A stretch of DNA of 64,000 nt from Massospora cicadina (lineage: Eukaryota; Entomophthoromycota; Entomophthoromycetes; Entomophthorales; Entomophthoraceae): positions 1-64,000 of the forward strand of contig JAKSZP010009493.1 of the NCBI GenBank assembly GCA_022478985.1, read 5' to 3'. Position 1 is the first letter of the stretch. Every line of letters starts with the position of its first letter. A program made the translations under genes and the position numbers. The notes under the pieces were generated by a model. That model saw only the letters and a program-made list of their open reading frames with translations. It was not told where the DNA came from and made no database searches. Positions 63,835-64,000 of this stretch are shown here, piece by piece.

Positions 63835-64000
63835 AGGGTTCACCTGTACACCAAGAATAGTTGCTCTTGTTAAGCAATTCGCCAGCACCCTATCCCATCT
63901 TAAAGAGCTGGAGCAGCGCCCCTTAAAAACTCCCTCTAAAAGACAATTACACCACTGGGGAAGGGATTATTGCTTCCTTTTTTTATGTATACAAATCTGT
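63835..64000 (+). pseudogene. Start of a second unit-H internal region, cut by window end
   Basis: FTCTPRIVALVKQFASTLSHLKELEQRP-type reading in one frame (63837-63930), homologous to 62180-62330. The same order LTR-PBS-gag start occurs twice, suggesting a tandem LTR-internal-LTR-internal arrangement or two separate insertions. Confidence 0.45.

Noticed and set aside
1..64000. Reassigned stop codon (TGA as Trp) to explain the many in-frame stops
   Set aside because: TAA and TAG also interrupt conserved blocks, frameshifts are common, and active-site residues are lost; decay explains all of it.
1..64000. Host protein-coding genes, tRNA, rRNA or CRISPR arrays
   Set aside because: No non-transposon protein block, cloverleaf with A/B boxes or spaced direct-repeat array was seen. 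The tandem repeats present are too few or irregular.

Overview
This window looks like one block of nested, decayed retrotransposons from a eukaryote, most likely a repeat-rich filamentous fungus (a basidiomycete or rust-like genome would fit, low confidence). The evidence is element content: Ty3/gypsy LTR retrotransposons, one with a C-terminal chromodomain, and a non-LTR LINE with an APE-type endonuclease, an FADD reverse transcriptase and a C-terminal CCHC-like cluster. I found no host gene, rRNA, tRNA or CRISPR. No long intact reading frame survives; the best is 269 codons. In-frame TGA, TAA and TAG and frameshifts interrupt every polyprotein, so coding calls are given as pseudogenes.

Layout. 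1-6306: minus-strand gypsy remains (F: RNase H, RT, protease, gag; an LTR at about 4497-5754; an integrase tail, E). 6307-33586: gypsy element B', LTRs 6307-7394 and 32515-33586. Inside its gag-protease junction sits gypsy element C (9124-25696, perfect TSD TACAT). Inside C's 5' leader sits a second family-B element (9795-18658). C's integrase carries an unclassified 1.68 kb insert (23185-24862) and the protease of B' carries an ORF1-only LINE derivative (about 25801-27717). 33602-48130: gypsy element D on the plus strand; its integrase is split by a second ORF1-only LINE derivative in reverse orientation (37138-47754, perfect 16-bp TSD), which is itself split by gypsy element A (38463-47146, LTRs 1113 and 1115 bp). 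About 49.7-61.95 kb: a LINE (ORF1 then ORF2, plus strand) whose ORF1 zinc knuckle is cut by a minus-strand chromovirus G (50490-57628, perfect TSD ATACA); G carries a solo family-A LTR (55156-56340, perfect TSD GGTAT). About 62.0-64.0 kb: a short gag-only LTR-like unit (H), cut by the window end.

How it fits together. Each insertion can be removed on paper using its target-site duplication, and the interrupted protein then reads on, which gives a relative order: B' before C before nested B; D before half-LINE before A; LINE before G before the solo LTR. LTR divergence by eye agrees (B' pair most diverged, nested B pair least). Families A, B, C and H share a primer-binding site beginning TGGTGCTCA, 1-3 bases after the LTR end, so they probably use the same tRNA primer. 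The most unusual items are the ORF1-only LINE units, the unclassified insert, a coding-like region after the integrase of family B, a family-A reading frame that starts inside the LTR and crosses the primer-binding site, and conserved palindromes in the LTRs and LINE 3' end.
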